From NCBI GenBank assembly GCA_016839515.1, contig JAEOUE010000121.1, positions 1 to 58,542 of the forward strand: a stretch of DNA of 58,542 nucleotides, written 5' to 3'. The stretch comes from Candidatus Hodarchaeum mangrovi. GTDB taxonomy: Archaea; Asgardarchaeota; Heimdallarchaeia; Hodarchaeales; Hodarchaeaceae. Under the pieces are notes generated by a model that worked only from the letters and a program-made list of their open reading frames with translations, was not told where the DNA came from and did not search any database. Below, piece by piece: positions 43,289-51,030 of the stretch (the first letter of the stretch is position 1; each line of letters begins with the position of its first letter). The translations under genes and the position numbers were made by a program.

Positions 43289-44650
43289 ATGGTTCTGACT
43301 ATGCTTGAAACAATTGTTATTGGCATTGCATTATTTATCATCTTTTATATTATATTTTTTTGGTTTTATTCAACAGTTAAATCTGAAAAAGATTTTGCAA
43401 ACCAGGTTTATTGGTATTTGGTAAGGCGTTATAAAGAAACAACAATTGTAGATTATGGAGGGATTTCAACTGACCCTATAATTCAATGCAGAAATGCAGG
43501 ACCTTTTAATATAATCGAAGTGAAAGTTGTTACTGACAAAAGCAAAAATAAAATTGATCAAGATATAATAATTAGGGGAGAGGTAGATGGAACTAAATAT
43601 CAGAGAGGATCTTATCCTTCTACAAATCTCAATCTACATCTTGCAAGTAGTTATGTTGGTTATACAAATAAAATCCCATTAGGAGCCGGTATGGAGGATT
43701 TTGATCAGAGGTTCCTCATCTTATCCGATGATCATATTTTCAACAGTCAATTACTTTATAAAACTCATTTGAGTGATTTAATGATGAAAACATTTGATTT
43801 AGAGGGTTATAGTATCAGATGGGAATTAGATGGATCCCCAACAATACAAATTCGGATGGAAACTATGAGCTCGAATAGTTTTATGCAAGCTTTTAACATT
43901 TTACTCGGAACTGTAGGATTATTAACTGAAAAAGGGTTTATTTCTAGACTAGATTCAGGTATCCAATTAAAAGAGGTTAAAATTCCCACCTCAAAAGAAT
44001 TACCTGTATATGAGGATAAAAAAATTGTTATTCCATCAGCAAAATGGGATGTATCGGATGAAAAACAAACAAAATATTCCCAAACTAGTATAGAAAGGCA
44101 ATTGATTACCAATTCTATACCTTCTCATAATGAATCTCAGAGTTATACCGTTAATAATAAGTTAAGCGAATCTTTATCGATAGAAAAAACGCATAGAGAA
44201 TTATTTAACTCTCTTAAATATCAAGCAAAGGATATTATCTATGAAGAAAATCAAGTAAGAGTATTAGGATATTCAAGTACGGTTAAGGAATTTATTTTCA
44301 CCTTTCCAGGATTTGATACAATTCAGATAAATGCATTATCAAATCGACCTCCTACTCAATCATTCGAATTAAAGATTGATTTAAATCAACGTCAAAAAAG
44401 CAGGAACTGGAGTGATCCATGGTCTGGTATAGAAATTAAAGGATCTCCAGAGCTTCTTGAAAAACTTCGGATACGATCAAGTATAGCAAATCGAATACAA
44501 GAGTTTGAAAAGCTTTCCATTAAAGTCCAAGGATTGGCACATCAAAATGTTGATTTTGTATTAACTATTCCACGTAATAAAGAAGGAGTAAACGGTGGGT
44601 ACTCTATTCTAAAGGATCTTATTTGGTTTATAGAAATGAGTTCCTTTTAA
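43289..44650 (+). CDS. Membrane-anchored protein with two similar beta-alpha halves, unknown
   Basis: 453 residues, ATG at 43289 (Met5 at 43301 is an alternative). One N-terminal membrane helix (about 8-28) is followed by a soluble body. It appears to contain two related halves: about 35-225 and about 300-453. Each has a run of beta strands, then a segment such as DQRFLILSDDHIFNSQLL (first) and SDPWSGIEIKGSPELLEKL (second), an amphipathic helix and two closing strands. A Ser/Thr/Asn-rich linker joins them. No family is recognised and the side of the membrane is unclear. It is a single gene. Confidence 0.5.
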   Translation: MVLTMLETIVIGIALFIIFYIIFFWFYSTVKSEKDFANQVYWYLVRRYKETTIVDYGGISTDPIIQCRNAGPFNIIEVKVVTDKSKNKIDQDIIIRGEVDGTKYQRGSYPSTNLNLHLASSYVGYTNKIPLGAGMEDFDQRFLILSDDHIFNSQLLYKTHLSDLMMKTFDLEGYSIRWELDGSPTIQIRMETMSSNSFMQAFNILLGTVGLLTEKGFISRLDSGIQLKEVKIPTSKELPVYEDKKIVIPSAKWDVSDEKQTKYSQTSIERQLITNSIPSHNESQSYTVNNKLSESLSIEKTHRELFNSLKYQAKDIIYEENQVRVLGYSSTVKEFIFTFPGFDTIQINALSNRPPTQSFELKIDLNQRQKSRNWSDPWSGIEIKGSPELLEKLRIRSSIANRIQEFEKLSIKVQGLAHQNVDFVLTIPRNKEGVNGGYSILKDLIWFIEMSSF

Positions 44651-44828
44651 GTAATTAATCGTAACCTAACAAAAGTAAAATTCTTAAACTTCTCTAATTT
44701 CGTCTTTTGTCTTCCAATTGAAACTGTTTTGAATTTTTAAAGGATAAGTTAAATCTTTAGAATTCTTAATAATGTTTACTTTTGGTGTAAATAGATTAAT
44801 TTACTTTTAGTTATTTGGTGAATAGAAT

Positions 44829-46253
44829 TTGAACAATAATATAACAGTGAGAGATACAGGATCTTTACGTTATACTTTACTCATTGGATTAGGTTTCATG
44901 ACTACTGGATTAAGTTGGAGCATGTATAATACTTATGTACCATATATGTTAGAGACAACTTGGTTTCTAAAAGGTCAAACTTACTTCCTCCTCCCAGCTC
45001 TTCTTATTATTGGCTTTATTATGACTTTAGACAATATAGCAGCATGGATTATTCAGCCTTGGATAGGAGCAAGAAGTGATAATACATGGTATCCTCGTTG
45101 GGGTCGTAGAATGCCCTATTTATTAGTTGGTATCCCTATTTCTGCGTTAGCTTTTATATTAATCCCAATATTCTGGTGGTTTTTTCCAGGAGAAGAATTT
45201 TCTCTAGTATTGGGCTCACTACTTCCACTTTTCCTATTCATGATCGTGATTAATATTTTTAATATCTTTATGGCATTTTATCGATCTCCTGTTGTTGCTT
45301 TAATGCCTGATTTAATCCCCCCGAGAGATCGAACTAAAGCCAATGGAGCAATAAATTTGATGGGAGGATTGGGATCAGTAATTGCTTTTTTTGGTGGTCG
45401 TATTATTGTTGGAATTGGTCGTTCAATTGGTGATCCACATGGAACAAATCAGCTTCTAGGAGATCAAGTTGGGTTTTCTTTTGGATTCTTTGTAACAGCA
45501 ATAATTATGGTATTAGCTTTGATCCTCTTACGACTGACAATTCATGAACCGAAAACTCCTTTTGAACATGAAATTAAGGAAGAAGTGAAACTAGCCAAGG
45601 CCTTTAATGAGGTTTTTTCTTCACAAGATAAATCTGGTGTTTTTATTCTGCTTGCTATTTTCCTTTGGTTCACAGGATATCAAGCAATGGAAACATTTTT
45701 CTCTTTGTATGGTGTTTATACTTTAGGGTTTGAAAATGTTGAAGATGTAGCGTTCTATTTAAACGCATTTGCTATTCCTTTTTTATTGGCTGCAGTACCA
45801 GCTGGTTTAATTGCCAATCGTTTCGGTAGAGCCAATACAATTAAAGTTGGATTGATTGGAATCCTTTTAGCTTTATCTCCTATCGCTTTACTTCCAATGA
45901 GGGATATTGCACTAACTAATCAAAATTCTGCCCTTTTTATCATAATCATTTGTCTAGCTATTGGAGGTACTAGCTGGGCTTTAGTAAATATCAATTCTAT
46001 TGTAATAGTTTGGGAAATAGGTGGTGAAAAGCGAGGTGCATACACAGGACTTTATTATTTCTTCTCAATGATGGCAGCTGTACTTGGACCGCCTCTTGTT
46101 GGAATGTTATTGACTATCACGAATAGTTTAATAGGCGGACCTGGTCGTGAAATGGATAATTTGTTTCTAGTTTCAATAATATTCCTGTTCCTTGCATTTC
46201 TAGCCATGTTTAAAGTGAAAGCTGGTGAACTTGGACAACAATTAAAGAAATAG
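44829..46253 (+). CDS. GPH/MFS-type sugar:cation symporter
   Basis: 474 residues, TTG start with GGTGA seven bases upstream. About 12 membrane helices. The loop after helix 2 reads IGARSDNTWYPRWGRRMPYLLVG, the MFS/GPH loop motif, and the charged DNIAAW in helix 2 resembles the cation-site Asp of MelB and plant sucrose transporters. Import of a sugar or glycoside with H+ or Na+ is a family-level inference. A second, distantly similar transporter is at 51031-52515 on the other strand. Confidence 0.8.
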   Translation: MNNNITVRDTGSLRYTLLIGLGFMTTGLSWSMYNTYVPYMLETTWFLKGQTYFLLPALLIIGFIMTLDNIAAWIIQPWIGARSDNTWYPRWGRRMPYLLVGIPISALAFILIPIFWWFFPGEEFSLVLGSLLPLFLFMIVINIFNIFMAFYRSPVVALMPDLIPPRDRTKANGAINLMGGLGSVIAFFGGRIIVGIGRSIGDPHGTNQLLGDQVGFSFGFFVTAIIMVLALILLRLTIHEPKTPFEHEIKEEVKLAKAFNEVFSSQDKSGVFILLAIFLWFTGYQAMETFFSLYGVYTLGFENVEDVAFYLNAFAIPFLLAAVPAGLIANRFGRANTIKVGLIGILLALSPIALLPMRDIALTNQNSALFIIIICLAIGGTSWALVNINSIVIVWEIGGEKRGAYTGLYYFFSMMAAVLGPPLVGMLLTITNSLIGGPGREMDNLFLVSIIFLFLAFLAMFKVKAGELGQQLKK

Positions 46254-46403
46254 ATTAATAATTTATTATGATGAAAAAAGTTTTATTCTCCTCTCCTTCA
46301 TTATATATATAACTATTAAAAAGGAAATTTATCTTAAAAATTATATTACAAATAACCCTTTCTACAGTAAAACTTCATTAAAGATAAATCTATTAAGATT
46401 CAA

Positions 46404-46416
46404 TGTGTGTTGTTTA
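46404..46416 (+). repeat. Direct repeat, copy 1 (TGTGTGTTGTTTA)
   Basis: Exact 13-base match to copy 2 at 46485-46497, 81 bases apart; both are followed by AGC or AAGC. Unlike the surrounding A/T runs these are G/T-rich, so chance is less likely. A regulatory role is inference. Confidence 0.6.
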
Positions 46417-46462
46417 GCTAATATTACAGGTTATTAAGTAAATTTATGTATTTCAAATAAAC

Positions 46463-46476
46463 TATATTTAAATATA
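46463..46476. promoter_or_regulatory. Perfect 14-base AT palindrome, possible TATA element
   Basis: TATATTTAAATATA reads the same on both strands and lies between the two 13-base repeats, followed by AAAAGAG. It could be a TATA box or a regulator site, about 165 bases before the GTPase start. Confidence 0.3.
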
Positions 46477-46484
46477 AAAGAGAT

Positions 46485-46497
46485 TGTGTGTTGTTTA
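46485..46497 (+). repeat. Direct repeat, copy 2 (TGTGTGTTGTTTA)
   Basis: Second copy of the 13-base repeat seen at 46404-46416; it lies about 145 bases before the TTG start of the Rab-like GTPase. Confidence 0.6.
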
Positions 46498-46640
46498 AGC
46501 CTTTAATAAAGATAAATTCGGATTTGACTAAATTTTTTCGAAGAAATTCACTAGAGAAAAGAGCAAACTCTCTAGGAAGTTTTATTAAAATGTCCAACAT
46601 AGATTAAATAAGTAGTAACTAGAATTAAGAGAGGAATTCC

Positions 46641-47252
46641 TTGACAGTTTTAAAAATTGTTCTCATTGGTGATGGAGGCGTAGGAAAGACGGCCATTCGG
46701 GAAAGATATCTTGGAAAGGGATTCAAAGCACAATATCTTCTTACTATCGGCGCAGATTTTGCAATGCGTGATGATCAAGCGAGTGGTATGCCAATTAGAT
46801 ATCAAATTTGGGACTTGGCAGGTCAACAGCGGTTTGATGCCGTACGTGAAGTATATTACAAGGGATGTGTTGGAGCGTTATTAGTTTATGATGTAACACG
46901 CCCTGATTCATATTTTAATACCCCAAAATGGATTAATGAGCTATGGACCAATAATGGTCGTGGAAGAGTACCTCTTGTAGTTGTTGCAAATAAGATAGAC
47001 ATGCGTGAACTATCTGATGATACTGTTTCAGAAGAACAAGGAAGAATTTTTACAGATCGATTAAGCAAACTTACTAAGCCTGAAGGATTTATCTGTAACT
47101 ACATTGAAACATCTGCCAAAACAGGAGTGAATATTCAAAAGGCATTTACTTTACTTGGGGATAACATCATGAAATTTGTGGATAATCAAAGAAAAACTAG
47201 CCGTGCTACAAGTAGATTATCTACCACTTCTCCACAACAACGTCAAATCTAA
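46641..47252 (+). CDS. Rab/Ras-like small GTPase
   Basis: 203 residues, TTG start with GAGAGGAA upstream. P-loop GDGGVGKT (10-17), switch I Thr35 (TIG), G3 WDLAGQ (57-62, with catalytic Gln62), G4 NKID (117-120) and G5 ETSAKTG (156-162). Of the four GTPases in the window it is the closest to eukaryotic Rab/Ras proteins. A Ser/Thr/Arg-rich tail of about 25 residues ends the protein and has no cysteine for prenylation. A single gene with a repeat-bearing upstream region; the GT2 gene downstream converges on it with 15 bases between. Confidence 0.92.
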   Translation: MTVLKIVLIGDGGVGKTAIRERYLGKGFKAQYLLTIGADFAMRDDQASGMPIRYQIWDLAGQQRFDAVREVYYKGCVGALLVYDVTRPDSYFNTPKWINELWTNNGRGRVPLVVVANKIDMRELSDDTVSEEQGRIFTDRLSKLTKPEGFICNYIETSAKTGVNIQKAFTLLGDNIMKFVDNQRKTSRATSRLSTTSPQQRQI

Positions 47253-47267
47253 TATTTCAGTTTAATT

Positions 47268-47975
47268 TTAGAACAAAGATCGGAAAAATATTCTAATTTG
47301 TTTCATCCCAATTTTTGATTCTCCAAATTTTCTAACATTAAATACATAAGAGAATTCACCTATTGGTGTGTCTCCAGGAAGAACTTTTAATAGGTCGAAA
47401 AGCAATTTATATCCTCTAGGGGAGATAGTCTGAGGATGATTATTTATTAAATTACTAATGAATAATGTTTCTCCTCCAAAATAACCACTCATTATATCTC
47501 TCGGTCGTTGACGTCGCCTGAAAAATAGAGAAAGTTTTCCAAGTGTTGTAGCTCCCCAAGATATTATTTTTCGTTTCAAACTCCATCCTTCAACGCTAGA
47601 CCGAGTTCCAATAACAAGTTTGTTTCCTGCTATTAATAATTTAAACCCTTCAGCGATTTTATCTGGTGGATGCTGAAAATCACAATCAAGAATAAAAAAG
47701 TATTTTGTTTTTACCTCTTTTAAAGCATCAACCACCGAAATCGTTAAACCCTTGATTAGTTTATCTTTTCGATTAAGTAAATAAATGGATGGATTTTTTC
47801 TATTCCATTCAGCTACAATCTCTACAGTTCCATCCGTTGACCCGTCATCAGCTACTATGATCGATATTGGAGGGTAAAATTTAAGCAATTGCTCTATTAA
47901 TTTTCCAATATTACTACTTTCATTTAATGTTGGTGTGATAACTGTTAATTCGGATAATGAAGATAAGTTATTCAT
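47268..47975 (-). CDS. GT2 glycosyltransferase, dolichol-phosphate mannose synthase-like
   Basis: 235 residues. Visible are VITPTLNESSNI (12-23), VADDGSTDGT (41-50) and the metal-binding DCDFQHPP (97-104), then GTRSSVEGWS and RPRDIMSGYFGG, all characteristic of DPM synthase-type GT2 enzymes. It lacks the C-terminal membrane helices of the longer forms. It would load mannose or another hexose onto a polyprenyl phosphate for glycosylation. No Shine-Dalgarno site; possibly leaderless. Compare the related gene at 7568-8311. Confidence 0.85.
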   Translation of the reverse strand: MNNLSSLSELTVITPTLNESSNIGKLIEQLLKFYPPISIIVADDGSTDGTVEIVAEWNRKNPSIYLLNRKDKLIKGLTISVVDALKEVKTKYFFILDCDFQHPPDKIAEGFKLLIAGNKLVIGTRSSVEGWSLKRKIISWGATTLGKLSLFFRRRQRPRDIMSGYFGGETLFISNLINNHPQTISPRGYKLLFDLLKVLPGDTPIGEFSYVFNVRKFGESKIGMKQIRIFFRSLF

Positions 47976-48099
47976 AAATAAGAATAATAAAATTGTTATA
48001 TTTAGACCTTTTTACAATATCTCATAAATAGCATTCTTTAAGAGTTAGATCCATATTTTTTAGCTAAATAATTTTTAGTTTTGGTTTTTGGGATTTTTT

Positions 48100-48525
48100 A
48101 TGAGTTTGAAAGAACTTCTAGAGAAGTTTGCCACAGGATTTTCTGTAAAAGGAATTTATCTTCAAACATCTCAAGAATTAATACCAATTGTTCAGGAATC
48201 ATCAGAACTTTTATTAATGCTTAAAAGACACCCGAATTTACCTGACGGTATTATAAATCTTTTATATGAAGAACAAGAAATTGGAACTCTTGTAGAAACT
48301 CTTGAAAATGGCATTAAACTCATAATATTAACAGATTTTAAGCATATTCAAGAAGTTTCAGCAAATTGGAAACGTTTTACCCCAATAATTAAAAAACAAA
48401 TGGATATTGAGCAGTTCTTGAACCAAGAAAGTGTTGAAACACGTTTAATCAATCGTTTAGAAGATATTAGGATATCGATTGAGAAATCCATAAGCATACT
48501 CAAGGAGAAAATTAATCATGGCTGA
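48100..48525 (+). CDS. Small alpha/beta protein, first gene of the coiled-coil/GTPase operon
   Basis: 141 residues from the ATG at 48100, with TTGGGAT upstream. An alpha/beta core (GIYLQTSQELIPIVQ, then LYEEQEIGTLVETLENGIKLIIL and a helix) recalls the strand-helix order of roadblock/longin-type GTPase partner modules, but this is a shape-level guess and no family is recognised. The C-terminal 40 residues are a helix (ETRLINRLEDIRISIEKSISILKEKI) that could form a coiled coil with the next product. Its end overlaps the next start by eight bases, so translation is probably coupled. Confidence 0.55.
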   Translation: MSLKELLEKFATGFSVKGIYLQTSQELIPIVQESSELLLMLKRHPNLPDGIINLLYEEQEIGTLVETLENGIKLIILTDFKHIQEVSANWKRFTPIIKKQMDIEQFLNQESVETRLINRLEDIRISIEKSISILKEKINHG

Positions 48526-49861
48526 AATACCACCAGCAGCAGCAGAAGAAGAAGAAGAATTAAAACTAGCTAAACGTATATTTGACTTAAATAAGATAAT
48601 TGAAGAGAATTCTTCCTTATTAATGAATTTAAAAGCAGAGCTATCAGAAATCAGAACTGATCATCAAAAATGGATTAAAAAAATTGAAGATTTGGATGTA
48701 AGACTGGATTCAAAGTTTTCTGAAATAACAAATGAATTTAATGAAATAAATAACAATTACTCTATTGAAACTAGAAGAATTGAAGAGAAAATCAATACAA
48801 AAGTTCTAGAACTAGAACCAAAAATCCAAGAACTTTCTGAAAAAGCATCAAATAATTATTCGGAAATTTCTGAAAGGATTACAGCAATTCAAGAAGAGTT
48901 AAATAAAAAAGTAACTTCCGATACTTTTGAAGACATAAAAAATGGATTTTCAGAAAGAATAAATGATCTAAATCAAAAAATTGAAGCCTTAGAGAACAAT
49001 CTAAACTTTAAATACAATACTATAGAAACTGTAATAGGGGAAAAAGAACAAAAAATAATATCATCCTATGATGAGAAATTCCTTGGGATTCGGAAGGATT
49101 TTGATGAAGAAAATTCAAAAATCTCAAATGAATTGAATTTGGTCTCTGAAACACTGCAGATGTTGGTTGAATCAGTTCAAAATATCAATAAAGTAAATGA
49201 AAATCATAATGATGTTCTGGATTCATATCAATCTGCATTTTCTGATCTTAAAGATACTATTAAGGAAATCATTAGTATTTCAAAAGAAGATCAAAAGGAA
49301 CTTTTTGATAGTTTTTCTACTATCATGGAGAGTAATAATGAAGATATAAGAACTGAAATAACAGTTACGACACAAACACTTCTAGATAGTGATAAAAATA
49401 TTATCGACAAATCTAAAGAACTTTTTATGCAGAAAAAATCAGGTGATGAACTTAAACAAACAATAATTGAATTAGCAGGAGAAATACGGTCAGAATCTCA
49501 AAAAACTCGTGATGATCTCTTGAAAGGTCTTCAATCTAATGTCGAGGAGTATGAAAAAGTGATTACAGAACAAAATATAAACATCAAATCCTTTCAAGAG
49601 GAATTAGAGCTATTCAAAAAAGAAATACATGCAATAATTGATCGAAAGGTAAATGAAAAATATGAAGTTGTTTACAAGCTTCTAGGAAGAGTATTAACAC
49701 TCTCTGAAGAGCATGCACTTCTATTAAAAGCGTCAGAGATAAAATTACCTTTAAAATCGAAAAGATTACCAGAAATCACTACTAACCTTTCACAAAGCGA
49801 AGATGAAGCTTCCTCTTCTGACTCCTTAGAGGATGAGGATGAAAAAGAAAAAGGAATATAA
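48518..49861 (+). CDS. Long coiled-coil protein
   Basis: 447 residues, ATG inside the end of the previous gene. After a short acidic start (PPAAAEEEEELK) nearly the whole protein, about 15-400, is predicted by eye to be heptad-rich coiled coil with little Pro or Gly. The C-terminal 45 residues are Ser/Asp/Glu-rich and disordered. No ATPase heads and no membrane segment, so it is not an SMC and not a transmembrane SNARE. A tether or scaffold role in the same complex as the adjacent GTPases is inferred from the operon layout. Confidence 0.65.
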   Translation: MAEIPPAAAEEEEELKLAKRIFDLNKIIEENSSLLMNLKAELSEIRTDHQKWIKKIEDLDVRLDSKFSEITNEFNEINNNYSIETRRIEEKINTKVLELEPKIQELSEKASNNYSEISERITAIQEELNKKVTSDTFEDIKNGFSERINDLNQKIEALENNLNFKYNTIETVIGEKEQKIISSYDEKFLGIRKDFDEENSKISNELNLVSETLQMLVESVQNINKVNENHNDVLDSYQSAFSDLKDTIKEIISISKEDQKELFDSFSTIMESNNEDIRTEITVTTQTLLDSDKNIIDKSKELFMQKKSGDELKQTIIELAGEIRSESQKTRDDLLKGLQSNVEEYEKVITEQNINIKSFQEELELFKKEIHAIIDRKVNEKYEVVYKLLGRVLTLSEEHALLLKASEIKLPLKSKRLPEITTNLSQSEDEASSSDSLEDEDEKEKGI

Positions 49862-49913
49862 AGAAGGAATAGTATGTAACGTTATTTGAGACAAACGCGA
49901 AGGGAAATTAATA

Positions 49914-50429
49914 TTGTCATTAGATAGCCCATTAAAAATTGTTATTGCAGGAGAAAAGCATGTGGGAAAGTCTTCTCTTGTACATAGGTTTATTTATGAA
50001 CAATTTCCCTTAAAAGGGCTCTATTCCACGGTAGGATTCGATTTTACGCTAAAGACTATCATTCTTGATAACAATACAAATGTAGTTATTCATATTTATG
50101 ATTTTGGAGGAGAACCACGATTTAGGATGATTTTTCCTCAATATGCTTCAGATTGTGATGGACTTATTCTAGCTTTTGATCCAACGCGAGAAGAGACATT
50201 TAATGCTTTGAATGAATGGATTGAAGTTTACGGTCGTAAAGAGGAGACTATTAATTTCTTAATATCAACAAAAGCTGATTTAGGAATTTCTACCTCCCCA
50301 TTAAAAATAAATGACTTCAGAAACAAGCATAATATTTCAAGGTACTTTCAAACAAGTGCTGTGACGGGTGAGAATACGCAAGAATTATTTAAAATAATAG
50401 CAGGAGAAATAATTCAAAAGAAATTATAA
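49914..50429 (+). CDS. Divergent small GTPase (G3 Gln replaced by Glu)
   Basis: 171 residues, TTG start. P-loop GEKHVGKS (13-20), switch I Thr39 (STVG), G3 DFGGEP (63-68) and G5 TSA (147-149). Two departures from the standard set: the catalytic Gln is Glu67, and G4 reads TKAD (119-122) rather than NKxD. The FGGEPRF form recalls Arf/Gtr-like members. No prenylation cysteine. It lies 52 bases after the coiled-coil gene and 13 bases before another GTPase, so the four genes likely form one operon. Guanine binding is expected; hydrolysis rate may be altered. Confidence 0.85.
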   Translation: MSLDSPLKIVIAGEKHVGKSSLVHRFIYEQFPLKGLYSTVGFDFTLKTIILDNNTNVVIHIYDFGGEPRFRMIFPQYASDCDGLILAFDPTREETFNALNEWIEVYGRKEETINFLISTKADLGISTSPLKINDFRNKHNISRYFQTSAVTGENTQELFKIIAGEIIQKKL

Positions 50430-50442
50430 AAACTAAGTTATC

Positions 50443-51021
50443 ATGGGACAGGTTTTTCGAATGGGTGAATCAAAGTTCTTTGTAGACTCGAATATTCTAA
50501 CTGTAAAAGTCATTGTAGCTGGACCTGGAGGGGTAGGTAAAACAACATTACTAAAACGCTATGAAACAAATAATTACATCCCTGCAATTTCAACAATAGG
50601 GATTAACTTCCTAGTAAGAGATATTGAAGTAGGGGATTCAATTTTACGTATAGCTTATTGGGATTATGCAGGAGAGGATAGATTCAAAATATTGTTTCCA
50701 GGTTATTGTCAAGGTTCATCGGGTGCAATATTAGCATTTGATACCTCTCGAATGCAAACTTTATCAGAACTCCCTGAATGGTTAAAAGTGATCCGAACAC
50801 ATAATGATCCAGAAATCCCTATAATCCTGCTAGGAAATAAGATCGATGCAATTTCCGAGGAAAAAAGGGATTTAGCTAGAGAATCTGCAAATATCTTTGC
50901 TAAAGAATTTCAATTATCAGGATATTATTTCTGTTCTGCAAAAGAAGGAGATGGTATTGAAGCTCCCTTCTCTCACCTAGGTATATTAATAAGTGAAAGA
51001 AATAAAAAGAGAAGGAAATAA
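50443..51021 (+). CDS. Divergent small GTPase, second of a pair (G3 Gln replaced by Glu)
   Basis: 192 residues from the ATG at 50443; Met7 at 50461 is possible. P-loop GPGGVGKT (27-34), switch I Thr51 (STIG), G3 WDYAGE (73-78, Glu78 in place of the catalytic Gln), G4 NKID (132-135) and G5 CSAK (164-167). An extra 20 N-terminal residues precede the first strand, and the tail is basic (RNKKRRK) without cysteine, which could bind acidic lipids. It follows the other divergent GTPase by 13 bases. Paired, unequal GTPases recall Rag/Gtr-type heterodimers, but that is only an analogy. Confidence 0.87.
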   Translation: MGQVFRMGESKFFVDSNILTVKVIVAGPGGVGKTTLLKRYETNNYIPAISTIGINFLVRDIEVGDSILRIAYWDYAGEDRFKILFPGYCQGSSGAILAFDTSRMQTLSELPEWLKVIRTHNDPEIPIILLGNKIDAISEEKRDLARESANIFAKEFQLSGYYFCSAKEGDGIEAPFSHLGILISERNKKRRK

Positions 51022-51030
51022 TTTCTCTTT

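Larger units (their letters stand above)
46254..46640. other. Intergenic, 387 bases, with repeats upstream of a GTPase gene
   Basis: Strongly AT-rich. It contains two exact 13-base repeats, two 11-base repeats (TAAAGATAAAT at 46379-46389 and 46507-46517) and a perfect 14-base palindrome, listed separately. No RNA gene is recognised. Confidence 0.5.

Noticed and set aside
48518..49861. SMC-like or SNARE protein
   Set aside because: It has no ATPase head motifs and no C-terminal membrane helix, so only coiled coil can be claimed.
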